DNA from: Ottowia flava
GTDB lineage: Bacteria; Pseudomonadota; Gammaproteobacteria; Burkholderiales; Burkholderiaceae_C
NCBI RefSeq assembly: GCF_042680565.1
Contig: NZ_JBHUEJ010000004.1
Span: 1-64,000, forward strand
Direction of reading: 5' to 3'
DNA length: 64,000 bases
This document shows positions 41,360 to 50,129 of this stretch, piece by piece. The position numbers and the translations under genes were made by a program. Within the stretch, counting starts at the first letter, position 1. Every line of letters starts with the position of its first letter. Under the pieces are notes generated by a model, which was not told the DNA's origin, searched no databases, and saw nothing but the letters and a program-made list of their open reading frames with translations.

Positions 41360-42586
41360 ATGGAAGCGCCCACCAGCCTGTTCTCCCAACCCGCCCTCCA
41401 GGCCGCGCTGCTGGCCGCGGCAGGCGCGCTGGCGTATTGGCTGAAGGATGTGCCCGGCCTGCTGATCGGCTGGGGCAAGCGCTTTTTCATCAGCACCCTC
41501 ACCGTCGATTCGCGCGACGAATTCCTCTTCCCGGCGCTGATCGAATACATGGACCGCCACCCGGGTCTGCGCGGGGTCAACCAGTTCACCGCGCGCAGCG
41601 TGCGGCGCGGCAGCGAATACCAAAGTCTGCAGGACGACTTGCGCAACGGCCAGCCGCCGCGCGCGTTTCTGAGCCCGGGTGAGGGCGTGCACATCCTGCG
41701 CGTGGATGGGCGCTGGCTGTGGTTGAAGCGAGAGCTGCAGGTCGGCCAGACCGTGTTTGAGAAAGTCAGCCTGTCCACCTTTGGCCGCGCACCCGACTTC
41801 TTGGAGCGCTTTCTGCAAGCCGCCATCGCCGCCCGCGCCGCGCGCGAGACGGATTCGCTGTCGGTCTACATCCCCAACCCGTTTCATGGCGGCGACTGGA
41901 TGCGCGCGCGCCTGGGTTCACGCCGACCGCTGGCCTCGGTCGTGCTGAAAGCCGGGCAGGGGGAGGCGCTGCTGGGCGACCTGGAGCGCTTTTTTGCCAG
42001 CCGCGAACGCTACGCCCAGCTGGGCATTCCCTGGCGGCGCGGCTACCTGCTGTATGGACCACCGGGCACGGGCAAGACGTCGCTGGTCACCGCGCTGGCG
42101 AGCGAGCTGCACCTGAACGTCTGCACCCTCAGCCTGGCCAGCCCCATCGTCACCGACGAGAAGATCCACACCTTGCTGGCCGCCGTACCGCAGCGCTCGC
42201 TGCTGTTGATCGAGGACGTGGACGCGTTCTTCCGCGAACGCGACGCGGCGCACGCGCAGGTCAAGCTGTCCTTCAGCGGCTTCCTGAACGCGCTGGACGG
42301 TGTCGCCACGCAGGAGGGCACGGTGCTGTTCATGACCACCAACCACGCCGAGCGCCTCGACCCGGCGCTGATCCGCGCCGGCCGCATCGATGAGCAGGTG
42401 GAGTTGGGCTTTGCCGACGCGGACCAGCTGCGCCGCCTGTACCTCAAGTTCGACCCCAACCCGGCCGCGGCCGACGCCTTTGTCCGCGCCAACGCGGGTC
42501 AGGCGCGCTCGCCGGCGGCGGTGCAGGGGGAGTTGATGGCCAGGTTTGGGGCGGCATCGACATCGGCACCGACAGCGGCCCGATAA
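41360..42586 (+). CDS. BCS1-like AAA ATPase
   Basis: This 408-residue protein resembles the mitochondrial Bcs1/bacterial BCS1-like AAA group. A hydrophobic N-terminal segment (about 12-40, ALQAALLAAAGALAYWL) and a middle domain precede a C-terminal AAA module with Walker A GPPGTGKTS (233-241), Walker B LLLIEDVD (Asp286), TTNHAERLDPALIRAGRID with the arginine finger region, and VELGFADADQL. In eukaryotes Bcs1 translocates the Rieske protein; bacterial members' roles are largely unknown. A dispersed element forms its leader. Confidence 0.87.
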   Translation: MEAPTSLFSQPALQAALLAAAGALAYWLKDVPGLLIGWGKRFFISTLTVDSRDEFLFPALIEYMDRHPGLRGVNQFTARSVRRGSEYQSLQDDLRNGQPPRAFLSPGEGVHILRVDGRWLWLKRELQVGQTVFEKVSLSTFGRAPDFLERFLQAAIAARAARETDSLSVYIPNPFHGGDWMRARLGSRRPLASVVLKAGQGEALLGDLERFFASRERYAQLGIPWRRGYLLYGPPGTGKTSLVTALASELHLNVCTLSLASPIVTDEKIHTLLAAVPQRSLLLIEDVDAFFRERDAAHAQVKLSFSGFLNALDGVATQEGTVLFMTTNHAERLDPALIRAGRIDEQVELGFADADQLRRLYLKFDPNPAAADAFVRANAGQARSPAAVQGELMARFGAASTSAPTAAR

Positions 42587-42656
42587 GTGGTTCGGCAGAG
42601 GCGCGGCCAGTCCGGGGCACGGTACCGTTGCCGCGTCCGCGCTGGACCGCCGGAGG

Positions 42657-42974
42657 CTAGCGCGAGGCCGCCAGGGTGGGCTGGCCGGCTTGCCCTGCGG
42701 CACCGCCAGTTCCACCAGTGCCGCCCGCGCCATCAGCAGCACCGGCAGCTCCGGCACCGTCACGGCTGCGCGTATCCGGCCGCGCCGAACGTGCGGGTGG
42801 GACGGGAATGGGCTTCAAGCCGCTGGCGGGGCGCACCTGCATGGGTTTGCCGCCGCTGCAGCGTGCCTGCTGGTACACGGTCCGCCCATGCGCGTCCGGG
42901 CAGCGGTAAATCTGTGCGTGGGCGCTGCTGGCACACGCGGCGCCCAGCAGCACGGTGACGATGGGGAACCGCAT
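42657..42974 (-). CDS. DUF4124-domain exported protein
   Basis: A 105-residue protein with a signal peptide (1-20, ending SSAHA) and the short DUF4124 motif QIYRCPDAHGRTVYQQ followed by CSGGKPMQV. The rest is a Pro/Ala/Gly-rich tail with GTGGTGGAAGQ repeats. DUF4124 proteins are abundant in Burkholderiales and Xanthomonadales; their function is unknown. GAGGAG lies upstream of ATG 42974 at normal spacing. Confidence 0.85.
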   Translation of the reverse strand: MRFPIVTVLLGAACASSAHAQIYRCPDAHGRTVYQQARCSGGKPMQVRPASGLKPIPVPPARSARPDTRSRDGAGAAGAADGAGGTGGTGGAAGQAGQPTLAASR

Positions 42975-43134
42975 CCAAGTCTCCTCAAGTTGCGGACCAG
43001 TGTAGCGGCGCTGATGGGGTGGGCAGATGGGTGCAGGGCGACGGATTGTTCGGCGCAGACCCTGGCGACGCCTGCCGCCGCGTCGTGCTGAACGTCGGTG
43101 CAGCGGCGCACCCGCCGCAGGGCTACCATCGGCC

Positions 43135-43506
43135 ATGCGCAAAACTTTTCCCCTGACCGCAGAAGGCAAGCACCCCGACCGCCTGCTGGACGCCACCAAG
43201 CACGAAATCCGCAAGTACCTGAAGCGCGAGCGGCGGCGGGAATTGCCGGCGGGCATGGACTACTGGGCGTTCGACTGCCGCTTTGGCCCCACGCAGGACG
43301 ACGCGCAGCCGGTGCATGTGGCGGCGATCATCGAGCGCATTGACGAAACGGTGGCGGCCGGCGCGCCGCAGTTCTACGTTGAGATCCTGGCGCGGGCAGC
43401 GCAGCGCCAACACCGGCCGCAGGGCGAGCACGGCGGGTATGCCGATCCCGCAGGCGCCGAGACCGACGGCCCGGTGCGCCGCCGGCACCACGAGGCCGAG
43501 GACTGA
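43135..43506 (+). CDS. DUF6172-family protein
   Basis: The 123-residue product begins MRKTFPLTAEGKHPDRLLDA and continues KHEIRKYLKRERRRELPAGM and YWAFDCRFGP, a highly conserved small-protein family in Betaproteobacteria (DUF6172). It is cytoplasmic and very basic in its N-terminal half, so nucleic acid binding is possible but unproved. The C-terminal 25 residues are His/Arg/Gly-rich and not family-conserved. Confidence 0.82.
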   Translation: MRKTFPLTAEGKHPDRLLDATKHEIRKYLKRERRRELPAGMDYWAFDCRFGPTQDDAQPVHVAAIIERIDETVAAGAPQFYVEILARAAQRQHRPQGEHGGYADPAGAETDGPVRRRHHEAED

Positions 43507-43540
43507 GCGACGTGGGCGGAAGCGGCGCCGCCGGGCCACC

Positions 43541-44143
43541 TTAGGAAAACGCGTTCTTGAACTTGGCCTTCAGGTCGTCCCAGGCGCTTTCCAGCTTTTC
43601 CTTGGTTTCGGCGTGGCGCTGCTCGCGCAGCACGCGATTGGCCTCCTTCGACGCGGCTTCCACGGCGTCGGCGGCCGCGGCCACTTCCACCCGCACTTCT
43701 TCAGCCGACCGGCGCAGCACGGTGCCGCCGGATTGGGCGGCAAACGCGTCCAGCGCTTCGGTCGTCGGCTCGTCCACCTCCATCACCAATGCGGTGCCGC
43801 CGGGCGGGATGGATTTGCTCATCGCCGCCAGGACGGAGGTGCTGTCGACCGCCTTGTCCATGTCGACCAGCGAGCCGAACAGCGCGCCGCCGGCCCAACC
43901 CAGCAGCACGCCCAGCGGGCCGCCCAGCACGCCGATGACCATGCCGATCAGGCTGCCGCCCAGCGTGCCCATGCCGACGACGTTCTGGTTGCCGTCTTTG
44001 ATGACGAAGCCACCGTCCGTCTTGCGCTCCAGCACGTAGGCCTGACGCAGGTTGAAGTTCCAGTTGCCGGTGGTGATGTCGTTCAGTGCCTTATAGGCTT
44101 TGCTGGGTTCGTCCCAGGTGATGAGGTCGATGTTGGTGGCCAT
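43541..44143 (-). CDS. DUF1269-family membrane protein
   Basis: The 200-residue protein starts MATNIDLITWDEPSKAYKAL and has a glycine-rich hydrophobic hairpin, MGTLGGSLIGMVIGVLGGP followed by GVLLGWAGGALFGSLVD (about 58-93), typical of DUF1269. The C-terminal half (TALVMEVDEPTTEALDAF and a charged Ala/Glu helix) is soluble. The function is unknown; members are often near stress genes. AAGGA precedes the start. Confidence 0.85.
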   Translation of the reverse strand: MATNIDLITWDEPSKAYKALNDITTGNWNFNLRQAYVLERKTDGGFVIKDGNQNVVGMGTLGGSLIGMVIGVLGGPLGVLLGWAGGALFGSLVDMDKAVDSTSVLAAMSKSIPPGGTALVMEVDEPTTEALDAFAAQSGGTVLRRSAEEVRVEVAAAADAVEAASKEANRVLREQRHAETKEKLESAWDDLKAKFKNAFS

Positions 44144-44539
44144 GTCCGAATCCTTTCAATGCAAAGAAAGTGTGCGCCCGCTGCGTGCGAACCGCCAGTG
44201 CAGGGCGCCTTTGGCTCCGGCAGCACCGTGACACAACTGCGACACGGCCTGGCTATCTTGTCGGCCTTCGGGTTGCGGGCGGCGCGGGTCCAGGCCGCGC
44301 CGGTGCGTCGGACAAAGCCGGGCTGTCAGGCGAGGCGATGTCGCCGGGGCTTGATCGCGTCAAAGGCCCGGTCACCCGAAAAGGGTTTCAGCGCGGGTCT
44401 GACGATGGGCGCCGTCTGCGAACAACGGTGTTCGCAGGCACCTATTGAGGCATAGCAAAAAACCGGGTGCCGAGAGCGTGGCGCGGCGCGCAACCGATGG
44501 AGCACGCTTAGCACTCGCCATCAGCCGTGTTGCCTGGCG
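44144..44539. other. Intergenic region between DUF1269 and DEAD-box helicase genes
   Basis: About 395 bases with no convincing gene. The right part should hold the end of the helicase transcript; it contains the perfect inverted repeat at 44417-44438. A 92-codon plus-strand frame (44170-44448) has poor codon use and no ribosome-binding site. Confidence 0.55.
44417..44438. repeat. Perfect inverted repeat downstream of the helicase gene
   Basis: CTGCGAACA (44417-44425), loop ACGG, TGTTCGCAG (44430-44438). The 9-bp stem is perfect but has no T run on either strand. It may be an RNA hairpin in the helicase 3' region or a protein-binding site. Confidence 0.6.
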
Positions 44540-45823
44540 CTAGGCCGACGAGCCGCCAGGTTTGCTGGCCTGAGCAGCGGCGGCGCGCAGCTTGTCTTTC
44601 TTGCTGGGCCGCTTGCCCTTGATGCCGCCGTTGCCCTGCGCCTCGGTGCGGGCGGGGGCTGTGGCGACTTCGACGCCGGTGGGCTCGAATCCGGCGACGC
44701 GTTCCAGCGGGAGGTTCAGCCCTTGCCGTTGGGCGATCAGGCGCCAATGCGCCGCGTTGTTCGGGGTGACCAGGCTGATGGCCTCGCCCGACTGGCCCGC
44801 GCGGCCCGTGCGGCCAATGCGGTGCACGTAATCGACGGGCGAGCGCGGCAGGTCGTAGTTGACGACCACCGGCAGCTCGGCAATGTCGATGCCGCGCGCG
44901 GCCAGGTCGGTGGTGATCAGCATGTCCCACTGGCCATTCTTGAACTCTGCCAGTGTCTGTTGGCGCGCGCCCTGGCTTAAGCCCCCGTGGAAGGAGGTGG
45001 CGTACAGCCCGCGCTGGCGCAGTTTGGCCGCCACGTGCTCGGCCGCGTGCTGCGTGGCGACGAAGACCAGCGCCTGCGTCCAGCCTTGGTCGGCAAACAG
45101 GTGGCGCAACAACTCGGTGCGGCGCGCGGTGTCGACCGCGATGGCGCGCTGGGCGATGTCGGGGGTGTGTATGGGCGACTCGGCCACGCTGACGCGCACG
45201 GGGTCGTGCAGCAGGCTGGCGGCCAGCGCTTCGACCGCGGGCGGAAAGGTGGCCGAGAAGAACAGGTTCTGCCGCCGCGCGGGCAAGAGCGCCAGCACGC
45301 GCGCCAGCTCGTCGGCAAAACCCAGGTCGAGCAGGCGGTCGGCCTCGTCCAGCACCAGCGTCTGCACGGCGTCCAGCTTCACGGCGTTGTGATCTGCCAG
45401 GTCGAGCAGCCGCCCGGGCGTGGCGACCAGCACGTCGGTGCCGCCGCGCAAGGCCTGCATCTGCGGGTTGATGGAGACGCCGCCATAGGCCTCAACCACC
45501 CTGAGGCGCGGCGTGAGATGGCGGGCCACTTCGCGCACCACGCCGCCTACCTGCACGGCCAGCTCTCTCGTCGGAACGAGCACGAGGGCGCGGGCGTGGT
45601 TGCTCTGGCGCTGAGAAGGGTCATCGATCAGGCGCTGCAGCAGCGGAAGCGCAAACGCCGCGGTCTTGCCAGAGCCGGTCTGGGCCGAAGCCAGCAGGTC
45701 GGCACCGCGCAGGACCGCCGGGATGGCCGCGGCCTGCACTGGCGTGGGCGTGCCGAAACCGGCGGCGGTGGCGCCTTGGGCGAGAGGGGCGCTCAGGCCG
45801 AGCGCATGGAAGTCAGGGGTCAT
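44540..45823 (-). CDS. rhlE: DEAD-box RNA helicase (RhlE-like)
   Basis: The 427-residue protein unwinds RNA duplexes, in relatives during ribosome assembly or mRNA decay. Motifs in order: Q motif (GFGTPTPVQAAAIP), AQTGSGKTAAFALP, PTRELAVQV, TPGRLLDL, VLDEADRLLDLGF, FFSATFPP, then TDLAARGIDI and HRIGRTGRAG. The Lys-rich C-terminal tail (KRPSKKDKLRAAA) is usual for RhlE-type enzymes. ATG 45823 starts MTPDFHALGLSAPL. A small gene lies just upstream on the same strand. Confidence 0.95.
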   Translation of the reverse strand: MTPDFHALGLSAPLAQGATAAGFGTPTPVQAAAIPAVLRGADLLASAQTGSGKTAAFALPLLQRLIDDPSQRQSNHARALVLVPTRELAVQVGGVVREVARHLTPRLRVVEAYGGVSINPQMQALRGGTDVLVATPGRLLDLADHNAVKLDAVQTLVLDEADRLLDLGFADELARVLALLPARRQNLFFSATFPPAVEALAASLLHDPVRVSVAESPIHTPDIAQRAIAVDTARRTELLRHLFADQGWTQALVFVATQHAAEHVAAKLRQRGLYATSFHGGLSQGARQQTLAEFKNGQWDMLITTDLAARGIDIAELPVVVNYDLPRSPVDYVHRIGRTGRAGQSGEAISLVTPNNAAHWRLIAQRQGLNLPLERVAGFEPTGVEVATAPARTEAQGNGGIKGKRPSKKDKLRAAAAQASKPGGSSA

Positions 45824-45830
45824 CAGACAG

Positions 45831-46058
45831 TCAGGGAGAGCGGCGCAGGCGGGACGGCGAAAGCAAGGCCAGGTTGTCGATGACGGCTTCATCCATGTCG
45901 CGCCGGCGGCCGAGGAGCCCCTTGGTCAGCAGGCTGGTTTGCAAGGTCTTGAGGTCCTTGATGGAAGGGGCGATTTTGATCTGGGCGATCACGGCGCGGG
46001 TGTTGCCGGTGTGGAGCAAGGCGAGGATCTTGCTGGTCCACGGGGAGGGTTTGACCAT
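45831..46058 (-). CDS. Small conserved-looking protein, unknown function
   Basis: The 75-residue frame begins MVKPSPWTSKILALLHTGNT and ends SPSRLRRSP. It is basic, with a probable helical hairpin (AVIAQIKIAPSIKDLKTLQT). It ends seven bases before the helicase gene and so may be co-transcribed with it. Codon use is moderately GC-biased. I recognise it only as resembling Comamonadaceae hypothetical proteins; there is no obvious ribosome-binding site. Confidence 0.5.
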   Translation of the reverse strand: MVKPSPWTSKILALLHTGNTRAVIAQIKIAPSIKDLKTLQTSLLTKGLLGRRRDMDEAVIDNLALLSPSRLRRSP

Positions 46059-46189
46059 GGTGCCATTGTCGCCGCCGGAACGGTTCGCTATCGGAGGGGG
46101 CCGTGGCAAAAGGCGCGCGCCGGGTATCGGCTCAGACGCTAAAGGGCAGGAGGCCCCATCGTCGCCGGTCTTCGCTATGATGGTTTGCA

Positions 46190-46255
46190 GCCATCAAAAA
46201 TGATAGCTGTCTGCGCAGGTGGGACTACGACTGAAGACCTAAGTGATAAGTATTT
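46190..46255 (+). repeat. Short dispersed element upstream of a lipoprotein gene
   Basis: CAGCCATCAAAAATGATAGC, TGTCTGCGCAGGTGGGACTA, CGACTGAAGACCTAAGTGAT. The first half is well conserved, the second diverged. Confidence 0.75.
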
Positions 46256-46293
46256 CAGTCAGACCCCACCAAAGTCTTAAGGGAGACCGACAA

Positions 46294-46956
46294 ATGATTC
46301 GACGGAGCTTTGCCGCGCTGAGCGCGGGCCTGACCTTGATGGCACTGACCGGGTGCGCATCGCTGCACACCATGCCGTTCGCCAACGCGACGGAGAAGCT
46401 GGAAGACAAGCAGACGGCGATCTACCTGCTGATGGTGACGATGGAGAACCAGTACCGGTCCTACGATCAGCCGACGTTTTTGGGTGTCATCGTCGATCGC
46501 CGCGTTGGCGATCAGTGGGAGCGCGAGAGTCACACGATGGACATGAACGGCGTGGTCGTGGTGCCGGGCGCGCCGGTCAACAGCTACGCGGCCCGGCTGG
46601 CGCTGGCGCCAGGCGAATACCGTTTGCGCACGCTGTACGGCAACAGCTATTCGCCCCTGGGCAATACCCATTTCTACGCGCCGCTGTACGCGCCGCTGTC
46701 GGTGCGCGAATCGCGGGGGGTGGCTTACCTGGGCAATGTTCGCGCCACCTTGCGGCAGGCCAAGGCGGGCGCCCCGGCGCCCACGCAAGAAGCGGCCAGC
46801 TTTGACGTGGTGATCACCGACGGCTGGCGCACGGACGAGGCCGCCTTCCGCAACCAGTTCCCTGTCTTGGCCAAGGCGCCGATTCGCAAGGCGGTGCTAC
46901 CGCCCTACGATCGCGCGCGGGTGGCGCGGGAAGTGGCCCGCGACCCCGGCAAGTAG
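46294..46956 (+). CDS. Putative lipoprotein, unknown function
   Basis: The 220-residue product starts MIRRSFAALSAGLTLMALTG at ATG 46294, with AGGGAGA upstream, and has a lipobox ending in Cys22 (LTGC). The mature part is rich in short beta-like segments (MDMNGVVVVPGAPVNSYAARL, LAPGEYRLRTLYG) and may be a small beta-sandwich domain. I do not recognise the family. Probably outer-membrane- or inner-membrane-anchored in the periplasm. Confidence 0.72.
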   Translation: MIRRSFAALSAGLTLMALTGCASLHTMPFANATEKLEDKQTAIYLLMVTMENQYRSYDQPTFLGVIVDRRVGDQWERESHTMDMNGVVVVPGAPVNSYAARLALAPGEYRLRTLYGNSYSPLGNTHFYAPLYAPLSVRESRGVAYLGNVRATLRQAKAGAPAPTQEAASFDVVITDGWRTDEAAFRNQFPVLAKAPIRKAVLPPYDRARVAREVARDPGK

Positions 46957-46977
46957 ACGGTTGCGCCGCCCGGCCGC

Positions 46978-47466
46978 TCAGGCGTGCTTGTCGTCGCGCG
47001 TGTGGGGTGGTTGAACCGACCACTCGGGCGGCTCGTCCGTTCCGGCGTCTTCGTCCCGCTCGGCGTCGTCGAACGTGCCATGGACCTTACCGGCCGCGTG
47101 GTGCACCGGCGCGTAGACGGCGTACAGACGCATGGGCTCGCTGCCGGTGTTGATCACGTCGTGCCAGGTGCCGGCGGGCACCATGATGCACCAGCCGTCT
47201 TCCACGTCCTGCGTGAAGTTCAGGTTGTCCTTGCTTGGGCCCATGGTGCACCGGCCCTGGCCAGCGTCCAGGCGCAGGAACTGGTCGGTGTCGGGGTGCG
47301 CTTCCAGGCCAATGGATTGGCCGGGCTCGATCGACATCAGCGTGACCTGCAGGTACTTGCCGCTCCAGGCGACGGTGCGGTAGTTGGCGTTGTCCTTGGT
47401 GGCGTTTTCCAGATCAAACGAGTTCGGCTTGGGGCCGACGTCCTGGACGACGGGTTTTTGGCTCAT
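46978..47466 (-). CDS. Cupin-domain protein
   Basis: The 162-residue protein has a single cupin barrel. Motif 1 is SIGLEAHPDTDQFLRLDAGQG, shortened here to the key residues His and Glu around GLEAHPDTDQ, and motif 2 is VPAGTWHDVINTG. These hold a metal in related dioxygenases, isomerases and mannose-6-phosphate isomerase-like proteins. The C-terminal tail is highly charged (Asp/Glu-rich). GGAG precedes ATG 47466. The substrate is unknown. Confidence 0.85.
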   Translation of the reverse strand: MSQKPVVQDVGPKPNSFDLENATKDNANYRTVAWSGKYLQVTLMSIEPGQSIGLEAHPDTDQFLRLDAGQGRCTMGPSKDNLNFTQDVEDGWCIMVPAGTWHDVINTGSEPMRLYAVYAPVHHAAGKVHGTFDDAERDEDAGTDEPPEWSVQPPHTRDDKHA

Positions 47467-47630
47467 GTCGGGGCTCCATAGTGAAAGGTCAGGCGCCGCA
47501 GCGCAGTGGCGCGGCAATGGAAACAACGGGTCATCGTAGCGACTTGGCAGGGCGGCTGGCGCAGAAGGCGCTCTCGGCAGAGCGCAGACGGGGGCGCATC
47601 CTGCCCGCCCCGACGCTCGAGTCGCCGCGC

Positions 47631-48434
47631 TCAGGCGTCGGCCGTCAGCGCCGCCAGCTCTTCCCGGGTGAAACCGGCCATCTGGCGTGCCAGCGTGTTG
47701 AACGGGCCGCGCAGGCGCGGCGCGGCGTAGTGCCGGACCAACTGGCGGTAGTGCGCCACCGGTGCCAGACCCTGGCGCGCGCACAGCCAGCCGTACCAGT
47801 GGTTGCCGATGGCGACGTGGCCGATTTCGTCGCGCAGGATGATGTCCAGGATGTCGCACGCGGCAAGGGCGTCGGGCGTCCCCACGGCGCGCAGCTTGGC
47901 CTGGATCAGAGGCGTGGCATCCAGGCCGCGCGCTTCCAGCGTGCGCGGCACCAGCGCCATGCGCGCGGTGATGTCGCCGCTGGTGCGCTCGCACATCGCC
48001 CACAGGCCATCGTGTGCGGGGAAATCGCCGTAGCGGTGGCCATGGTGGCGCTGCAGGTGGTCGTGCAGCAAGCTGAAGTGGTAGGCCTCCTCGATCGCCA
48101 CGCGCAGCCAGTCGCGGTAGAAATCCTCGGGCATGTCGGCAAAACGCCAGATGGCGTCCAGCGCCAGGTTGATGGCGTTGAACTCGATGTGGCAGATGGC
48201 GTGGATCAGCCTCGCGCGCCCTTCCGGCGTGTGCACGCTGCGCTGCGGCACGAGCTTGGGTTCGATCAGCTGCGGTTGTGCAGGTCGGCCTGGCAGCGGC
48301 ATGGGCACACTCACGGCGGCCTCGGGAGCTATCAAAACCGTAGCTGCCTGCGCTTTCAGGGCGCCGACCAGCGCCAGTTTTTGTTCCAAATCGGCTTCGC
48401 AGAGGGCCTCTAGGGCGAGGGGACGCAACTCCAT
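47631..48434 (-). CDS. DUF455 ferritin-like protein with an element-derived insert
   Basis: The 267-residue protein belongs to the DUF455 ferritin-like family, with di-iron-type residues in HIEFNAINLALDA, IEEAYHFSLLHDHL and ILRDEIGHVAIGNHW. Its exact role is unknown; relatives are probably tRNA- or metabolite-modifying oxygenases. ATG 48434 gives the family start MELRPLALEALC; GTG 48473 is possible. At residues about 22-37, GALKAQAATVLIAPEA is encoded by a dispersed element in antisense. It is divergent from the carbonic anhydrase-like gene. Confidence 0.87.
   Translation of the reverse strand: MELRPLALEALCEADLEQKLALVGALKAQAATVLIAPEAAVSVPMPLPGRPAQPQLIEPKLVPQRSVHTPEGRARLIHAICHIEFNAINLALDAIWRFADMPEDFYRDWLRVAIEEAYHFSLLHDHLQRHHGHRYGDFPAHDGLWAMCERTSGDITARMALVPRTLEARGLDATPLIQAKLRAVGTPDALAACDILDIILRDEIGHVAIGNHWYGWLCARQGLAPVAHYRQLVRHYAAPRLRGPFNTLARQMAGFTREELAALTADA
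48326..48370 (+). repeat. Short dispersed element, in-frame inside the DUF455 gene (antisense)
   Basis: GAGCTATCAAAACCGTAGCT, GCCTGCGCTTTCAGGGCG. The second half is diverged or lost. The frame in the host gene is the same as in the antisense copies of dnaE2 and mutL (GCG CAG GCA GCT triplets). Confidence 0.75.
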
Positions 48435-48496
48435 CCCTAGAATTGTAGGGATCGGGACGCGCGGTTCCGACACCGAACCCTCAAGGAGATCGAGCG

Positions 48497-49018
48497 ATGG
48501 CGCAGTATGAAATCGATGGCAAGGCGCCGCAGGTTGACCCGACCGCGTGGATCGCCGAGTCGGCCGAGGTAATGGGCGCGGTAACGCTGGGGCCAGACGC
48601 GAGCGTGTGGTTCGGCTGCGTGCTGCGCGGCGACACAGAAACCATGACCATCGGCGAGGGCAGCAACATTCAGGACCTGAGCGTGCTGCACGCTGACGTG
48701 GGCCAGCCGCTGACGGTGGGCAGGCACGTGACGGTGGGCCACAAGGTGATGCTGCACGGCTGCACGATTGGTGACGAATCGCTGATCGGCATTGGTGCCG
48801 TGGTGCTCAATGGCGCGAAAATCGGCAAGAACTGCTTGGTGGGCGCTGGCTCGCTGGTGACCGAGGGCAAGGAATTTCCCGATGGGAGCATGATCGTGGG
48901 CAGCCCGGCGCGCGCGATCCGCCAGCTGACACCCGAGCAGATCGAGGGGCTGCGCCAGAGCGCCCAACACTACATCGACAACGCGCGCATGTTCCGCGCC
49001 ACGCTCAAGAAGCTCTAA
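48497..49018 (+). CDS. Gamma-class carbonic anhydrase family protein
   Basis: The 173-residue protein is a left-handed beta-helix with hexapeptide repeats (for example VTLGPDASVWFGCVLRG, GRHVTVGHKVMLHGC). The three zinc-ligand histidines are present at His65, His82 and His87, as in gamma-carbonic anhydrase/YrdA-like proteins. Many such members have low or no carbonic anhydrase activity. AAGGAG lies upstream of the ATG. Confidence 0.92.
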   Translation: MAQYEIDGKAPQVDPTAWIAESAEVMGAVTLGPDASVWFGCVLRGDTETMTIGEGSNIQDLSVLHADVGQPLTVGRHVTVGHKVMLHGCTIGDESLIGIGAVVLNGAKIGKNCLVGAGSLVTEGKEFPDGSMIVGSPARAIRQLTPEQIEGLRQSAQHYIDNARMFRATLKKL

Positions 49019-49079
49019 CTGCGGCCCGCGCAGGCGCCGCCCCATTGATAAGTTGGCCTCAGCGCCCCATATTGGCCCC

Positions 49080-50066
49080 ATGTCCGAACTGCACAAATTC
49101 ATCTTCGATGGCCTGCCGGTGCGCGGCCAGCTGGTGCGCCTGACCGATGCCTGGCAGGACGTGCTGCGCCGCCGCGCCGCCAACACCCAGACTGGCGCTC
49201 ACCCGCCTCCCGTGGCCGAACTGCTGGGCGAGATGACCGCCGCGGCCGTGCTGATGCAGGGCAACATCAAGTTCGATGGCGCGCTGATCATGCAGATCAT
49301 GGGCGACGGCCCGGTCAAACTGGCGGTGGCCGAGGTGCAGAACGACCTGCGTCTGCGCGCCACGGCCTCGGTGATCGGTGCGGTGCCGCCCGGCACGCGG
49401 CTGCCCGCCATGGTGAACGCGCGCGGCAACGGGCGCTGCGCCATCACGCTCGACCCGCGCGATCGCCAGCCTGGCCAGCAGCCCTACCAAGGGGTGGTGC
49501 CCCTGAACGACGCCGAGGGCGCGCCCCTGGGCGATCTGGCGGCCGTGGTCGAGCACTACATGCGCCAGTCCGAACAACTGGACACCACCCTGGTGCTGGC
49601 TGCCGATGAGCAGGTGGCGGCCGGCATCCTGATCCAACGCCTGCCAGGGCAGGGGCAGGACAACCTGACGCAAAGCAACGTGGCGCGCGAGGAGGCTGAC
49701 GACGACACCGATGACGATTACCAGCGCATCGCCATCCTGACCAAGAGCCTGAAACGCGAGGAACTCCTGGGCCTGGACGCCGACACGATTTTGCGGCGCC
49801 TGTTCTGGGAGGAAAAACTGCTGCGCTTCGAGCCGCACGTGGGCGCTTCCGGGCCACGCTTTGCTTGTTCCTGCAGCCGCGACCGCATGGCCGCGATGCT
49901 CAAGGGGCTGGGCGAGGAAGAAACGCAGTCGGCCCTGGCCGAAATGGGCCAGATTGAAGTGGGCTGCGACTTCTGCGGGCACCAGGAGCGGTTCGATGCG
50001 GTGGACGTGGCCCGGCTGTTCACGCCAGCGGCGCAGCGCTCGCCGCAGCCGAAGTCGGTGCAGTGA
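49080..50066 (+). CDS. hslO: Redox-regulated chaperone Hsp33
   Basis: Hsp33 is activated by oxidation and prevents aggregation of unfolding proteins under oxidative stress. The 328-residue protein starts MSELHKFIFDGLPVRGQLVR and has the C-terminal zinc/redox cysteines Cys263-x-Cys265 (FACSCSRDR) and Cys296-xx-Cys299 (GCDFCGHQ). The length is slightly above the usual 290-300 because of a mid-protein acidic stretch (EEADDDTDDDYQRIA). Confidence 0.95.
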   Translation: MSELHKFIFDGLPVRGQLVRLTDAWQDVLRRRAANTQTGAHPPPVAELLGEMTAAAVLMQGNIKFDGALIMQIMGDGPVKLAVAEVQNDLRLRATASVIGAVPPGTRLPAMVNARGNGRCAITLDPRDRQPGQQPYQGVVPLNDAEGAPLGDLAAVVEHYMRQSEQLDTTLVLAADEQVAAGILIQRLPGQGQDNLTQSNVAREEADDDTDDDYQRIAILTKSLKREELLGLDADTILRRLFWEEKLLRFEPHVGASGPRFACSCSRDRMAAMLKGLGEEETQSALAEMGQIEVGCDFCGHQERFDAVDVARLFTPAAQRSPQPKSVQ

Positions 50067-50129
50067 AGCCGCCTTCAAGCTGCCGCGTGCCCATGGGGCG
50101 CTGAACTTCGACATGCACGAAGGTAACTG

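Noticed and set aside
44170..44448. 92-codon plus-strand frame between the DUF1269 and helicase genes
   Set aside because: Poor codon use, no ribosome-binding site and no recognisable motif.
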